Source of the DNA: Emcibacteraceae bacterium
GTDB taxonomy: Bacteria > Pseudomonadota > Alphaproteobacteria > Sphingomonadales > Emcibacteraceae
Reading direction: 5' to 3'
Length of the DNA stretch: 64,000 nucleotides
NCBI GenBank assembly: GCA_021774795.1
Contig: JAJFIR010000014.1
Span: forward strand, 248,001-312,000
The position numbers and the translations under genes are program-made. Positions 1-9,157 of the stretch are shown here, one piece after another (the stretch's first letter is position 1; each line of letters starts with the position of its first letter). The notes under the pieces were generated by a model, which was not told the origin of the DNA, did not search any database, and saw only the letters and a program-made list of their open reading frames with translations.

Positions 1-2308
1 CATCATTATCTTCAGCGACGTTTATTTTTGCCAATTCTGAAACAATTAAGTTTTTATTTCCCCCCGCCTTGTTGGCACTTTCAAATGATTTAATAGCTTC
101 TTCAGACTTCCCTTCCGCTAAGTTTAGAATTCCTTGATAAATAAACGCCTGAGCTTTAAGGTTTTCGTCAAGTTTTAACTGACTAGCATAAAGGTAGCTA
201 CTTTTATAATTACCGTCATGTTCCGCCAATCTGATAAGCTCAATCATTAGCGGCAACTTGTTTTTTACAGTCTTTAGCCCTTTCTCAAGTGCGGGGCGTG
301 CTTTGTCCGCCTCGCCATTTTTAACATAAGCGTCACTCAAATAAATGTGACTATTTTGGTCTTCATTATCATAGCTTAAACATTGGAGAAAATTACCAAT
401 GGCGTCAGCGTTATCACCAGAATATAAATTCACTCTGCCCATTATCCTATAGGGTTCACCACGTTCCGGAAAATCGGCGATCATTTTTGTTGCAATATTT
501 TTAGCTTTACTCAAATTTTCATTTTCAAAATAAAACTCAGCGAGCCTTACACGCGCATCAAGTGATTTTGGGTCAGCACTTATCGCTGTAATCAGATAAC
601 GCTCGGCTCTTATCAAGTCGTTATTTTTTTGCGAAATATCATACAATAATTCATAAGCAGCCAGATAACTTTCATCCACACTTAAAATTTTATTTAAGCT
701 TGTAATCGCGTCATTTTCCCTTCCTTGAATAAGTTCAAGTTTGGCAATATTCAAACGCGCATGGTGAAAGTTTCTATCTAAATCAATCGATTTTCTAAAG
801 TTACTTCTAGCTTCGTCTAATTTTTCCTGTCCCAGATACGCTAGGCCTAAGAGATTAAACCCTATAGGGCTGGTTCGGTCCTGATCAATAATCTTTGTTG
901 CTAAATCAATGGCCAAATCATAGTTTTCGCTATTAATGGCCTCAAATCCGGTTAAAATCATCTGCTGACTTGCGAAAGAAGATATATTTATTATTCCATC
1001 AATATTTAATTGGACACCGGCTGCTCTACCACCCTCAAAATTCTCTAATGTTAATTGCTTCAAAAAATTAATCTGATCCAGTTTTTGGTTTGCAGCAGCC
1101 GCGAAGTAGTTTGAGCCTTTTTCATAATTTCCAACCTGAATATAGGCATTACCAAGTAATAAATAATCCGTACCATATAACTTGTTTTCATTGACCATAT
1201 ATTCCAATACTGAAACCGCTCGCCTGTTTTCCTTTAAATGAAGCAATGAAGCGGCCAAAAAACGCCTCGCTTCCAAATTATCCGGCTCTATTGCAATCAG
1301 CCGATTTAAGGCATTTTTTACTTGCCCATATGAACCAATGGCATAATTAAGCTTTCCTTTAAGCAACAGTGCGGGTGGAAAATCATCCAGGCCGGTCTTG
1401 GCCATATCCAAATACCGACGTGCCGTCCTTTGATTATTACCTTCCGCCGAAATTGAAGCCGCTAAAAAATTGGCCATAGGATGTGTTTGATCGTTAGCAA
1501 GAATATTTCTCAACACAACCATCGCCTCATTATACCTATTTAAGTTATATAATGTTCCGGCACTTTTAACTTGTGCATCTAAATTATCCGGCTGATAGAA
1601 TGCAGCTAGTCCATAATAATGATGTGAGTAACTTGCCCCTTTTTTTCGATGAATTAAATCACCAAGTAAAAGAAGCATTTCAACATTTTTGCCTTCAAAA
1701 CTGAGTGCGCTCTTAGCATGATGTGCCGCAAGTTCATATTCACCTGCCATATTATAAATATTTGCAAGGGGGGCATCCAGTTCGAAATGGTTGCCGATTA
1801 TGTCTTCAGCATTTTTATAAAAGTTAAATGCATTTTGGTAATCTTTGATACCATAATAGGCATGCGCCAGAACAACATAAATTTCCCCGAGATCTGTTTC
1901 CGGCGCGTCTTCGACAACTATTTCTTCAATGACTTGGTTATATTTATGTCTTAACAAATAAGCCCGGCCAAAATCCGCGAGCAACGTTTCTTTCGAAATT
2001 CCAAGTTCCTGCGCCCGCAATAATTCATGTTCGGCAATATCGGCTACGCCCTGAAGAATATATTGCTGGGCAAGTAACCGGTGCCTTTCGCCATTTTGTG
2101 GATCGTCGAAAAGCGCATTTCTATATTCTTCAATCATCGCAGCAATTTCTCTTCTTCTCAATTCTTGTGCGGTCAGTCGTGGTAGCTCGGCTATCGTCGT
2201 TTTTTGGATATTTTGAATATTTTGTGCAAAAACTGGTACCATAAGAACTGTCCCACACAGTAATGCAGCCGCACTAGCGCAGTTCACTATTTTTGAAAAG
2301 CTCTTCAT
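1..2308 (-). CDS. PrsT-like TPR protein of the PEP-CTERM/XrtA locus (3' end cut by window edge)
   Basis: An open frame runs from ATG 2308 to the left edge without a stop (769 codons visible). Residues 1-29 form a signal peptide ending near VPVFAQ. Nearly all the rest is tandem 34-residue TPR-type helices rich in A, Y and L (for example residues 55-80 and 110-140). The family TIGR02917 (PEP-CTERM system TPR protein PrsT) is usually about 900 residues, so roughly 150 are missing. The call rests mainly on context: prsR and prsK follow upstream on the same strand with a 29-bp gap. I see no canonical lipobox; the only nearby Cys is in LLCG, so it is more likely a cleaved periplasmic or secreted protein. 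Role by family: a scaffold in exopolysaccharide or exosortase-linked export. Another long TPR protein remains possible. Confidence 0.75.
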   Translation of the reverse strand, partial: MKSFSKIVNCASAAALLCGTVLMVPVFAQNIQNIQKTTIAELPRLTAQELRRREIAAMIEEYRNALFDDPQNGERHRLLAQQYILQGVADIAEHELLRAQELGISKETLLADFGRAYLLRHKYNQVIEEIVVEDAPETDLGEIYVVLAHAYYGIKDYQNAFNFYKNAEDIIGNHFELDAPLANIYNMAGEYELAAHHAKSALSFEGKNVEMLLLLGDLIHRKKGASYSHHYYGLAAFYQPDNLDAQVKSAGTLYNLNRYNEAMVVLRNILANDQTHPMANFLAASISAEGNNQRTARRYLDMAKTGLDDFPPALLLKGKLNYAIGSYGQVKNALNRLIAIEPDNLEARRFLAASLLHLKENRRAVSVLEYMVNENKLYGTDYLLLGNAYIQVGNYEKGSNYFAAAANQKLDQINFLKQLTLENFEGGRAAGVQLNIDGIINISSFASQQMILTGFEAINSENYDLAIDLATKIIDQDRTSPIGFNLLGLAYLGQEKLDEARSNFRKSIDLDRNFHHARLNIAKLELIQGRENDAITSLNKILSVDESYLAAYELLYDISQKNNDLIRAERYLITAISADPKSLDARVRLAEFYFENENLSKAKNIATKMIADFPERGEPYRIMGRVNLYSGDNADAIGNFLQCLSYDNEDQNSHIYLSDAYVKNGEADKARPALEKGLKTVKNKLPLMIELIRLAEHDGNYKSSYLYASQLKLDENLKAQAFIYQGILNLAEGKSEEAIKSFESANKAGGNKNLIVSELAKINVAEDND

Positions 2309-2337
2309 ATTTATTTATTTTCTCCGCAAAAGTTGGC

Positions 2338-3678
2338 CTACTTCTCAACATTTATATTATATTGCTTCACCAATCCATAAAATGTTGGCCTGCTTATGCC
2401 CAATAACCTTGCTGTTTCACTTATATTACCGTTCGATATTGATAATGCCTTCTTAATTGCGGTCCTATCATTTATTTCTCTGATTTCTTTTAAATTAAGT
2501 GTCTCATTTCTATCGTCATCATAATCTATTTCTATATCTTGTAATGAAATTTTTCGGCCGTCACCCATGATAACCGCTCTTTTAATCCGGTTTTCCAATT
2601 CTCTGACATTACCTGGCCAATCATAGGATGAAATAGCTTTAACGGCTTCTAAAGTGAATGTTTTGGATTTTTTTTGAAACTCTTTAGTATATCTAATCAA
2701 GAAATGGTGGGCGAGCAATAATGCATCACCATCTCGGTCTTTTAGTTCAGGAATATTAACTACAATTTCACTTAAACGGTAAAATAAGTCCTCCCTAAAA
2801 GTACCTTCAGCGATATGGTTCTCGAGCTCCTGATGGGTCGCGCTAATAACACGTACATCAACAGCTATCTCCTTGCGACCGCCGATCCGCTCTATTACTC
2901 TCTCTTGCAAAAAACGCAACAATTTTACTTGTAATGGCAATGGAAGGTCGCCAATTTCATCAAGGAATAAAGTACCTCCCTCAGCGAGTTCTATTTTCCC
3001 TTTGACCTGTTTAACCGCCCCCGTAAACGCGCCTTTTTCGAAGCCAAAAAGTTCACTTTCGATAAGGTTTTCTGGTATTGCCCCGCAGTTGATGGCAACA
3101 AACGGCATCTCCCGCCGATCACTTAAATCATGTAGCGACCGTGCCAATAGTTCCTTGCCGGTACCGCTAGCCCCCAGTAACACTACTGATACATTTGTCG
3201 GTGACACTCTTTCTATAACACTACACACTTCGTCCATTTTATCACTTGCCGTAACAAGCCCGCCAAGACGGTAATCTTTCCGCGTTTCTGTAAGCGATCT
3301 ATTTTCAAGTTCCAAATCATATAAATGGAATGCACGCTTTACAATTAAGCCAATTTCATCCGCATCTACTGGCTTTTGATAAAAGTCGTAAGCACCGTCA
3401 GAAATAGCTTTAATCGCACTTTCTCTGGCTTCATGGCCGGAAGCTACAATAATTTTACTTAAGGGGTGCGACGCAGCAATTTTCTCTAAAATTGTAAATC
3501 CTTCGGTTGTACCGTCCGGATCAGGGGGCAAACCGAGATCAAGCAGAACTACGGCCGGCGAAAATTTATTCATAAATAAAAGGGCCGCTTCTCGCTCACC
3601 AGCTATTAAAATATCATAATTTTCGAAATTCCACTTATATTGACGTTGAAGCCCTTCATCATCTTCAATAATCAGCAA
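2338..3678 (-). CDS. prsR: PEP-CTERM-box response regulator, sigma54-dependent activator PrsR
   Basis: 446 residues from the first conventional start (TTG 3678). An N-terminal receiver domain has the acidic pair E5-D6-D7 and phospho-acceptor Asp47 (LLDLGLP). An AAA+ sigma54-activating domain follows with Walker A GASGTGKE, the sigma54-contact loop GAFTGA and Walker B LFLDEIGD. A Fis-type helix-turn-helix (ISETARLLGISRPTFY) ends the protein. This is the TIGR02915 architecture: it is phosphorylated by PrsK and activates RpoN promoters of PEP-CTERM/EPS genes. The TTG start clips the usual first residues of the receiver domain. An in-frame ATT at 3699, seven nt after AAGGAA-type Shine-Dalgarno sequence and one base past the prsK stop, would restore them. 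The product is translationally coupled to prsK either way. Confidence 0.9.
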   Translation of the reverse strand: MLIIEDDEGLQRQYKWNFENYDILIAGEREAALLFMNKFSPAVVLLDLGLPPDPDGTTEGFTILEKIAASHPLSKIIVASGHEARESAIKAISDGAYDFYQKPVDADEIGLIVKRAFHLYDLELENRSLTETRKDYRLGGLVTASDKMDEVCSVIERVSPTNVSVVLLGASGTGKELLARSLHDLSDRREMPFVAINCGAIPENLIESELFGFEKGAFTGAVKQVKGKIELAEGGTLFLDEIGDLPLPLQVKLLRFLQERVIERIGGRKEIAVDVRVISATHQELENHIAEGTFREDLFYRLSEIVVNIPELKDRDGDALLLAHHFLIRYTKEFQKKSKTFTLEAVKAISSYDWPGNVRELENRIKRAVIMGDGRKISLQDIEIDYDDDRNETLNLKEIREINDRTAIKKALSISNGNISETARLLGISRPTFYGLVKQYNINVEK

Positions 3679-3700
3679 TTTTCTTTTGTCTATAGTAATG

Positions 3701-5803
3701 TTATAATTCCTTTTTTAAATACACAGTTACTATTGTTCCTGCCGCCAAACGGCTTTTTACTTCCATACGTCCGCCCATTTTGTGAATAAGTTGACGACTT
3801 TCATATGCACCAATACCATATCCACCTTCTTTTAAGGAACGAAATGGTCGAAACAGCTCGTCGCGAATAAAATCCCGGCTCATTCCTTCACCGTAATCCT
3901 CAATTTTTATGATGGCATATTTGTCCTCCTGTGCCAGCGACACCAGAACTGTTGTGTCCTCCGCGCTTGCATCAAGAGCATTCTGAATAATATGCATAAA
4001 TATGGTTTCAAGCTCGCTTAGGTTTGAACGGATGAATAAATTATTTTCTTTACCGGTGAATTCAACTTCTCTTCCTGTGTTAATAAATTTAGCAACACAC
4101 TGTGACAATATCTGATGAATGTTTATACTCTCATTATCTTTGGATACCGATGGCTCTTGAATAATATTAATACGTGACAATAAACTGTCCATTTTCTCAA
4201 CAGTATTCTTCACAGTGAGCTTCATATCTTCCTGAAAGTCTGGGTTGTTACCGTGTTTATCCGCATTGCGGTGCAAAAGTGAGAGCTGACTGGCCATGTT
4301 TTTAATATCATGAATAACGAAAGCAAATTTACGATTAAATGCTTCAAATTCGCTGGCAATGGATAAAGCCTTATGGCTTTCTTGTTCCGCTAAGTAACTG
4401 GCAATCTGCAAACTTACGGTTTTTAAAATATCGATCGTTTCCCAATTTAATTCCCTTACCGTGCGGGGTCCGGACAAGACAATAAACCCGTTCATCTTAT
4501 GGTGATGAATAAGTGGAATAACCAGCCATAGTTCGGGATCGTTCTGAAGCCATACAGGTACTTCACAATCCGAATTTGGTATTTTATTGCTTTCAATATT
4601 ATCAAGGTCTACTATCCAATGATTGGCAGCCAAATATCTCGCAAATGGGCTTTTGGCTGGCAAATCTTCATCGAGTTCGAGATTAAAATTCCAGCGGGCG
4701 ATTTGGCTGAAAGCATCTGGATGCTCAAGGTACCATAAGGCACCACCTCGACAATCCATAATATCTGCAACACTTTTAATTGCTCTACCCTGTAGATTAT
4801 AATGATCCTCAGAAGCCGTCATTGTGCCGATGAAACGAAGCCACTCTTCCCGATAATCAAATTTATAACTGAAAAAATACTTATTAAGCCATACCAAAAC
4901 GATTGATCTGATTTTTCCGGAATAGATAATGGCTAAGAAACTGACAAACGCACCAAACAAGAAACTCACCTGAAGAAGTTTCCCCCATTCACCGCCTACC
5001 GATTGGATATAATAACCAACAACTGATATAGCGACTAAATAAGCAACTCCTGCAATCAGCGAAACCATATGAAAAGCCGCTTTGCGGGATAAGCTTATCC
5101 CGATTGACCAATTTGGTTTTCTGGACAGAGCAACTGCCATCAATGGTACAATGAGAAAATTAACAGCACCACGGACGTCATACAGCTGAGGATCAATCAA
5201 CGAATAAAAAATCGTGTCGCCATAAAGTAAAAAATCGAATGCGTAAACTGAACCCAGTCCGAGACAAAAAAGGCGGATGCCCCATCTATTTTCATTCGCA
5301 ATGTTTCGATATAGATTTTCGATTAAAAATAATACACCGAATGCCAAAATAAATTTATTATAGAGCGGTAAGTCTCCCAGTATGCCGTGCTCAAAAATAC
5401 CCCACAACGAAGCCAGATTGATCAATTCAACGACAAACCCAATTGAAATAATGGCTGTAAGTAATCCCCCAACATTTTTACTGGCCCTTTGATTACCTTG
5501 AGAATTCCATATTTCTTTCATATGATCGTATAAAAATATGATCCAGAATGTTGCTTTTAACCAATCTGCAAAGGGCAGCAAGTATGAAATAAAAAGCAAA
5601 GACAAATTTGTTGTATAGGCACCCGCTATAGCAGCAGTAGAATTAAGCAATCCCCAGATTACGCTGACGACCACCGCTGACAGAAGCCACTCCCGTCCCT
5701 CCTTGCGCTGATCCGAGCGGACAATTAACATAAGCAAGAAACAATAGGCTAATGTCGCAAATCCATAGGTCATAAAGCTGATATTAAGAACAAAACTCCC
5801 CAT
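3701..5803 (-). CDS. prsK: XrtA/PEP-CTERM system sensor histidine kinase PrsK
   Basis: 700 residues from ATG 5803, which has AGGG seven nt upstream; a GTG lies one codon earlier. The N-terminal ~300 residues form about eight hydrophobic membrane segments. A GAF-like sensor region (about 330-475) follows, then an H-box with the likely phospho-His in VIHDIKN (about residue 500), and an HATPase domain with N-box QNALDAS, G1 DYGEGMS and G2 GGYGIGAYES. This is the TIGR02916 layout. It probably senses an envelope or EPS cue and phosphorylates PrsR, encoded immediately downstream. It sits between the glycosyltransferase gene (22 nt away) and prsR, consistent with one operon. Confidence 0.9.
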   Translation of the reverse strand: MGSFVLNISFMTYGFATLAYCFLLMLIVRSDQRKEGREWLLSAVVVSVIWGLLNSTAAIAGAYTTNLSLLFISYLLPFADWLKATFWIIFLYDHMKEIWNSQGNQRASKNVGGLLTAIISIGFVVELINLASLWGIFEHGILGDLPLYNKFILAFGVLFLIENLYRNIANENRWGIRLFCLGLGSVYAFDFLLYGDTIFYSLIDPQLYDVRGAVNFLIVPLMAVALSRKPNWSIGISLSRKAAFHMVSLIAGVAYLVAISVVGYYIQSVGGEWGKLLQVSFLFGAFVSFLAIIYSGKIRSIVLVWLNKYFFSYKFDYREEWLRFIGTMTASEDHYNLQGRAIKSVADIMDCRGGALWYLEHPDAFSQIARWNFNLELDEDLPAKSPFARYLAANHWIVDLDNIESNKIPNSDCEVPVWLQNDPELWLVIPLIHHHKMNGFIVLSGPRTVRELNWETIDILKTVSLQIASYLAEQESHKALSIASEFEAFNRKFAFVIHDIKNMASQLSLLHRNADKHGNNPDFQEDMKLTVKNTVEKMDSLLSRINIIQEPSVSKDNESINIHQILSQCVAKFINTGREVEFTGKENNLFIRSNLSELETIFMHIIQNALDASAEDTTVLVSLAQEDKYAIIKIEDYGEGMSRDFIRDELFRPFRSLKEGGYGIGAYESRQLIHKMGGRMEVKSRLAAGTIVTVYLKKEL

Positions 5804-5824
5804 CACTAAACCCTAACGCTTAAT

Positions 5825-7213
5825 TTATCTAACACCGTCCGGCCAAAGCACCACGCGAATGGTCTGAACGAGAATTAGCAGATCAAGAAAAATAGAATAA
5901 TTCTTAATGTAATATAGATCATACTCGAGTTTACGGTGACTGTCTTCTTCCGAAGCACCATAAGGATAATTAAGTTGAGCCCAACCTGTAATTCCAGGTT
6001 TTACAATATGGCGTTTATCAAACATAGGAATTTTTTCCGTGAGTTGCTCAACAAAAAATGGTCTTTCGGGTCTTGGTCCCACAAAACTCATATCACCCTT
6101 CAGAACGTTAAAGATTTGCGGTATTTCATCAATTCTTGTTTTACGAATAAACCGACCAACCATAGTAACCCTCGCATCATTTTTTTGCGCCCACTGCGGC
6201 CCACCATCTGCTTCCGCGTTAATAGTCATGCTACGAAACTTGAGAACGTCAAACGTCTGACCCATTAAACCCACCCGTTCCTGCCTGTAAAAAACAGGAC
6301 CTGAACTGGTAACCTTTACGGCTATTGCCGTAACCAATAATAAAGGCATACTTACAATTAAAAGTATTGCACTGGCAACTATATCGGAAAATCTTTTTAC
6401 GAAAAGATCAAACTTTTTCGTATTATCAAAACCATCAGAGAAAATCATCCAGCTGGGATTGAACATCGCTAAATTTAACGCACCGACTTGCTGTTCGATG
6501 AAATTTGCGGCGTCCGTAATATAAGTACCATTAATCTTGCAAGCCAGTAAATCTGCCATTGGAAGCGTACCTCTGCGTTCTTCAATAGCAACAACAATTT
6601 CTTGGCATGCTGTTTCTTCTACTAGCTTCTCCAAACATTCAATTTGATCATATTCCACCGTGTCAGGGATAGTATTTTCGGTCTTTCCCATCCTTAGGAA
6701 AGTTATAAATTTTACGTTTGAGGTGGTTTTATCATTACTATCAAGAACTCTTTTTGCACGGGGCCCCGCCCCAAGCACAATAACGCGTTTCTCAATACTT
6801 TCATGATCGACAAAATATAAAAACAATGCACGACAAATCATTAAAGTGATATAGGTCATTACAATCGCATAAACGGATACACTTCGCCAAATGTCAATAT
6901 TCGGAAACATAAATAAAGCGACTGAAACCGCAACAAACGCCAAGATCATACTAACCGAAAGGCGAACAGCAGAGTTCTTAATATCACGACATGTGTCAAG
7001 CCGATACAGACCCGTAGCGAGCAGAACCAAATACACAATAATTACATAAAATATTTTCTCGTAAGTATATTGGAAAAATGTTGGGGGAGCACTATTAATT
7101 TGTACAAATCGTAACGCCAAAGCACCCCAAATCACCAAATACAATAACCCGGTTTCAATAAGTGCCAAAATCAATATTGATTTCGGTATATAATGTTTAA
7201 AAATTCTTATCAT
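5825..7213 (-). CDS. TIGR03013-type sugar-phosphate transferase (undecaprenyl-phosphate glycosylphosphotransferase)
   Basis: 462 residues. Residues 1-130 hold four to five membrane segments. A Rossmann-like region follows (VIVLGAGPRAKRVL). Residues about 270-460 are a bacterial sugar transferase domain (Bac_transf) with a membrane helix, YRQERVG, DVLKFRSM and PGITGWAQ motifs. It should load the first sugar-1-phosphate onto undecaprenyl phosphate to start an exopolysaccharide repeat unit. The combination with PrsK/PrsR points to the TIGR03013 subfamily associated with XrtA systems. It is the first gene of the minus-strand operon. No strong ribosome site precedes ATG 7213. Confidence 0.88.
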   Translation of the reverse strand: MIRIFKHYIPKSILILALIETGLLYLVIWGALALRFVQINSAPPTFFQYTYEKIFYVIIVYLVLLATGLYRLDTCRDIKNSAVRLSVSMILAFVAVSVALFMFPNIDIWRSVSVYAIVMTYITLMICRALFLYFVDHESIEKRVIVLGAGPRAKRVLDSNDKTTSNVKFITFLRMGKTENTIPDTVEYDQIECLEKLVEETACQEIVVAIEERRGTLPMADLLACKINGTYITDAANFIEQQVGALNLAMFNPSWMIFSDGFDNTKKFDLFVKRFSDIVASAILLIVSMPLLLVTAIAVKVTSSGPVFYRQERVGLMGQTFDVLKFRSMTINAEADGGPQWAQKNDARVTMVGRFIRKTRIDEIPQIFNVLKGDMSFVGPRPERPFFVEQLTEKIPMFDKRHIVKPGITGWAQLNYPYGASEEDSHRKLEYDLYYIKNYSIFLDLLILVQTIRVVLWPDGVR

Positions 7214-7537
7214 AAAATAATTTTAATATAATATATGTCGCACAATGATTTATCTTATGCCTTTTTCAAGGCCTCATACACTATATATTCCAATTTCCCT
7301 GTTAAATTTATCTTACACATTCTTCTTATAACGATTAATTAAGAGAATAACTATTTTAACTTATTGTTATCATTAAACTATCATAGTATTCTTGTCTAAC
7401 ATAGCTTCATGAAAAAACTATTAAGTATGGTGGCCGAAACAAAAACTCTATTTATTAAGTAATAAATGGTTTTTAATAATGAATTAAATGTATCCTTCTA
7501 TGGTTAAGAAAAAAATAGATGCTGAGGTTAATTAATC
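7214..7537. other. Divergent intergenic region between the EPS transferase and manC
   Basis: 324 bp of very AT-rich DNA holding the promoters of both flanking transcription units. I found no convincing sigma54 -24/-12 element (TGGCAC-N5-TTGC), which is what PrsR targets would carry, and no open frame or stable hairpin. Confidence 0.6.
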
Positions 7538-8968
7538 ATGAATAAAGTAAAAATTACTCCCGTAATATTATCCGGTGGTTCTGGCACGAGACTTTGGCCG
7601 ATTTCACGGTCTTTATACCCGAAACAATTGCTACCACTTGTCTCGGATCAAACAATGATACAAGAAACCGTGAACCGCGTGAAGGATTCCGTTATTTTTA
7701 ACAAACCGGTTTTTATTGCAAATGAAGAACACCGTTTCATCATTGCAGAGCAATTAAGGGCCATTGGCTTTGAAGATACGAAAATAATTTTAGAACCGGA
7801 AGGGCGCAATACAGGACCCGCAGCAGCACTTGCAGCATTACAAATTTCTAATGAAGATCCCGACGCGCTTATGTTAATTATGCCCTCCGATCACGTCATC
7901 GAAGATCAACAGGCATTTGAACAAGCAGTAGAAATAGCTCATAACGCCGCGACCAGCCATAATTTACTCACCACATTCGGTATCATTCCAAGCAAACCGG
8001 AAACGGGATACGGTTATATTAAACGCGGCAAAGCAATAGATGAAAATGGCAATTGCAATTTTGTCGATCAATTTGTCGAAAAGCCCGACGAATTCACCGC
8101 CGTAAGCTACTTGCAAAGCGGTGAATATTACTGGAATAGCGGAATTTTTCTGTTCCCGGTGAAACTATACTTGGAGATTTTACAGCAAAACGAACCAGAA
8201 ATGTTAACGGCCTGTGAAAAAGCGATGAACAACTCCGAAAATGATATGACGTTTATTCGCCCGGAAAAAGAGAGCTTTTTAAGCTCCCCCACAAATTCAA
8301 TTGACTATGCGGTGATGGAAAAGGCAAATAATGCGGCAGTCGTTCCGGTCAACATGGGCTGGAATGATGTAGGTTCATGGGATGCTTTATGGGATATCGC
8401 GGACAAAGATCAAAATAACAATGTTATTTCGGGGGACGTGATCAGCCACGATAGCACGAATTGCCTGATAAAATCCGAGGGCCCTGCCCTCGCTACCGTT
8501 GGTCTTGAAAATATGGTCGTTGTTGCCACAAAAGACGCGGTACTTGTTTGCGATAAAAACAAGACCCAAGGTGTAAAAGCCATTGTCGATAAGCTTTCAG
8601 CATCCGGGCGCGATGAACATATAAGTCACACTGTTGTATACCGTCCCTGGGGATCATATCAAACATCAGATACCGATGATCGTTTTCAAGTAAAGCGACT
8701 GGTCGTTAATCCCGGTCAAATATTGTCGCTGCAAATGCACCACCACCGCGCAGAACACTGGGTCGTTGTGCAAGGAACAGCCGAAGTAACAATTGACGAC
8801 ACGGTGTCCACCCTAAGCGAAAACGAGAGCTGCTATATCCCAATTGGATCGAAACACCGTCTTCATAATCCCGGTAAAATCCCCCTATATATCATTGAAG
8901 TTCAATCAGGGTCTTATTTAGGTGAAGATGATATAGTGCGCTTTGAGGATACTTACGGCAGGTCTTAA
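7538..8968 (+). CDS. manC: Mannose-1-phosphate guanylyltransferase / mannose-6-phosphate isomerase
   Basis: 476 residues, the usual length for the bifunctional ManC/AlgA/XanB class. The N-terminal nucleotidyltransferase shows the pyrophosphorylase signature SGGSGTRLWPISR with the catalytic region PKQLLPL, and FVEKP in the sugar-binding part. The C-terminal cupin (about 365-470) carries YRPWGSYQ and QMHHHRAEHW, the metal-binding isomerase site. It makes GDP-mannose from fructose-6-P via mannose-6-P. Divergent placement beside the EPS transferase suggests that it supplies GDP-mannose for that polysaccharide. Confidence 0.95.
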   Translation: MNKVKITPVILSGGSGTRLWPISRSLYPKQLLPLVSDQTMIQETVNRVKDSVIFNKPVFIANEEHRFIIAEQLRAIGFEDTKIILEPEGRNTGPAAALAALQISNEDPDALMLIMPSDHVIEDQQAFEQAVEIAHNAATSHNLLTTFGIIPSKPETGYGYIKRGKAIDENGNCNFVDQFVEKPDEFTAVSYLQSGEYYWNSGIFLFPVKLYLEILQQNEPEMLTACEKAMNNSENDMTFIRPEKESFLSSPTNSIDYAVMEKANNAAVVPVNMGWNDVGSWDALWDIADKDQNNNVISGDVISHDSTNCLIKSEGPALATVGLENMVVVATKDAVLVCDKNKTQGVKAIVDKLSASGRDEHISHTVVYRPWGSYQTSDTDDRFQVKRLVVNPGQILSLQMHHHRAEHWVVVQGTAEVTIDDTVSTLSENESCYIPIGSKHRLHNPGKIPLYIIEVQSGSYLGEDDIVRFEDTYGRS

Positions 8969-9157
8969 GCACTGAAACGCTGTGACAAAAGCCGATCACG
9001 AAAATTATAAAATCCATTGTCAGCCTTAAAATTTTGACAAAAACTTCTGTTTTTGACCCATATCAACAAAAACTCATTGATATCTGCTATAGATACGTCT
9101 TATCTTGCACAGGAAAATTGCCAGAACAAAATAATCAAAAAATATGAGGAAACGTTT

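Noticed and set aside
1718-1954. 78-residue plus-strand frame in the PrsT region
   Set aside because: Antisense to a continuous TPR coding frame; no ribosome site or domain.
7214-7537. Sigma54 promoter driven by PrsR
   Set aside because: No TGGCAC-N5-TTGC-like element found on either strand; nearby TGG sequences lack the second half.
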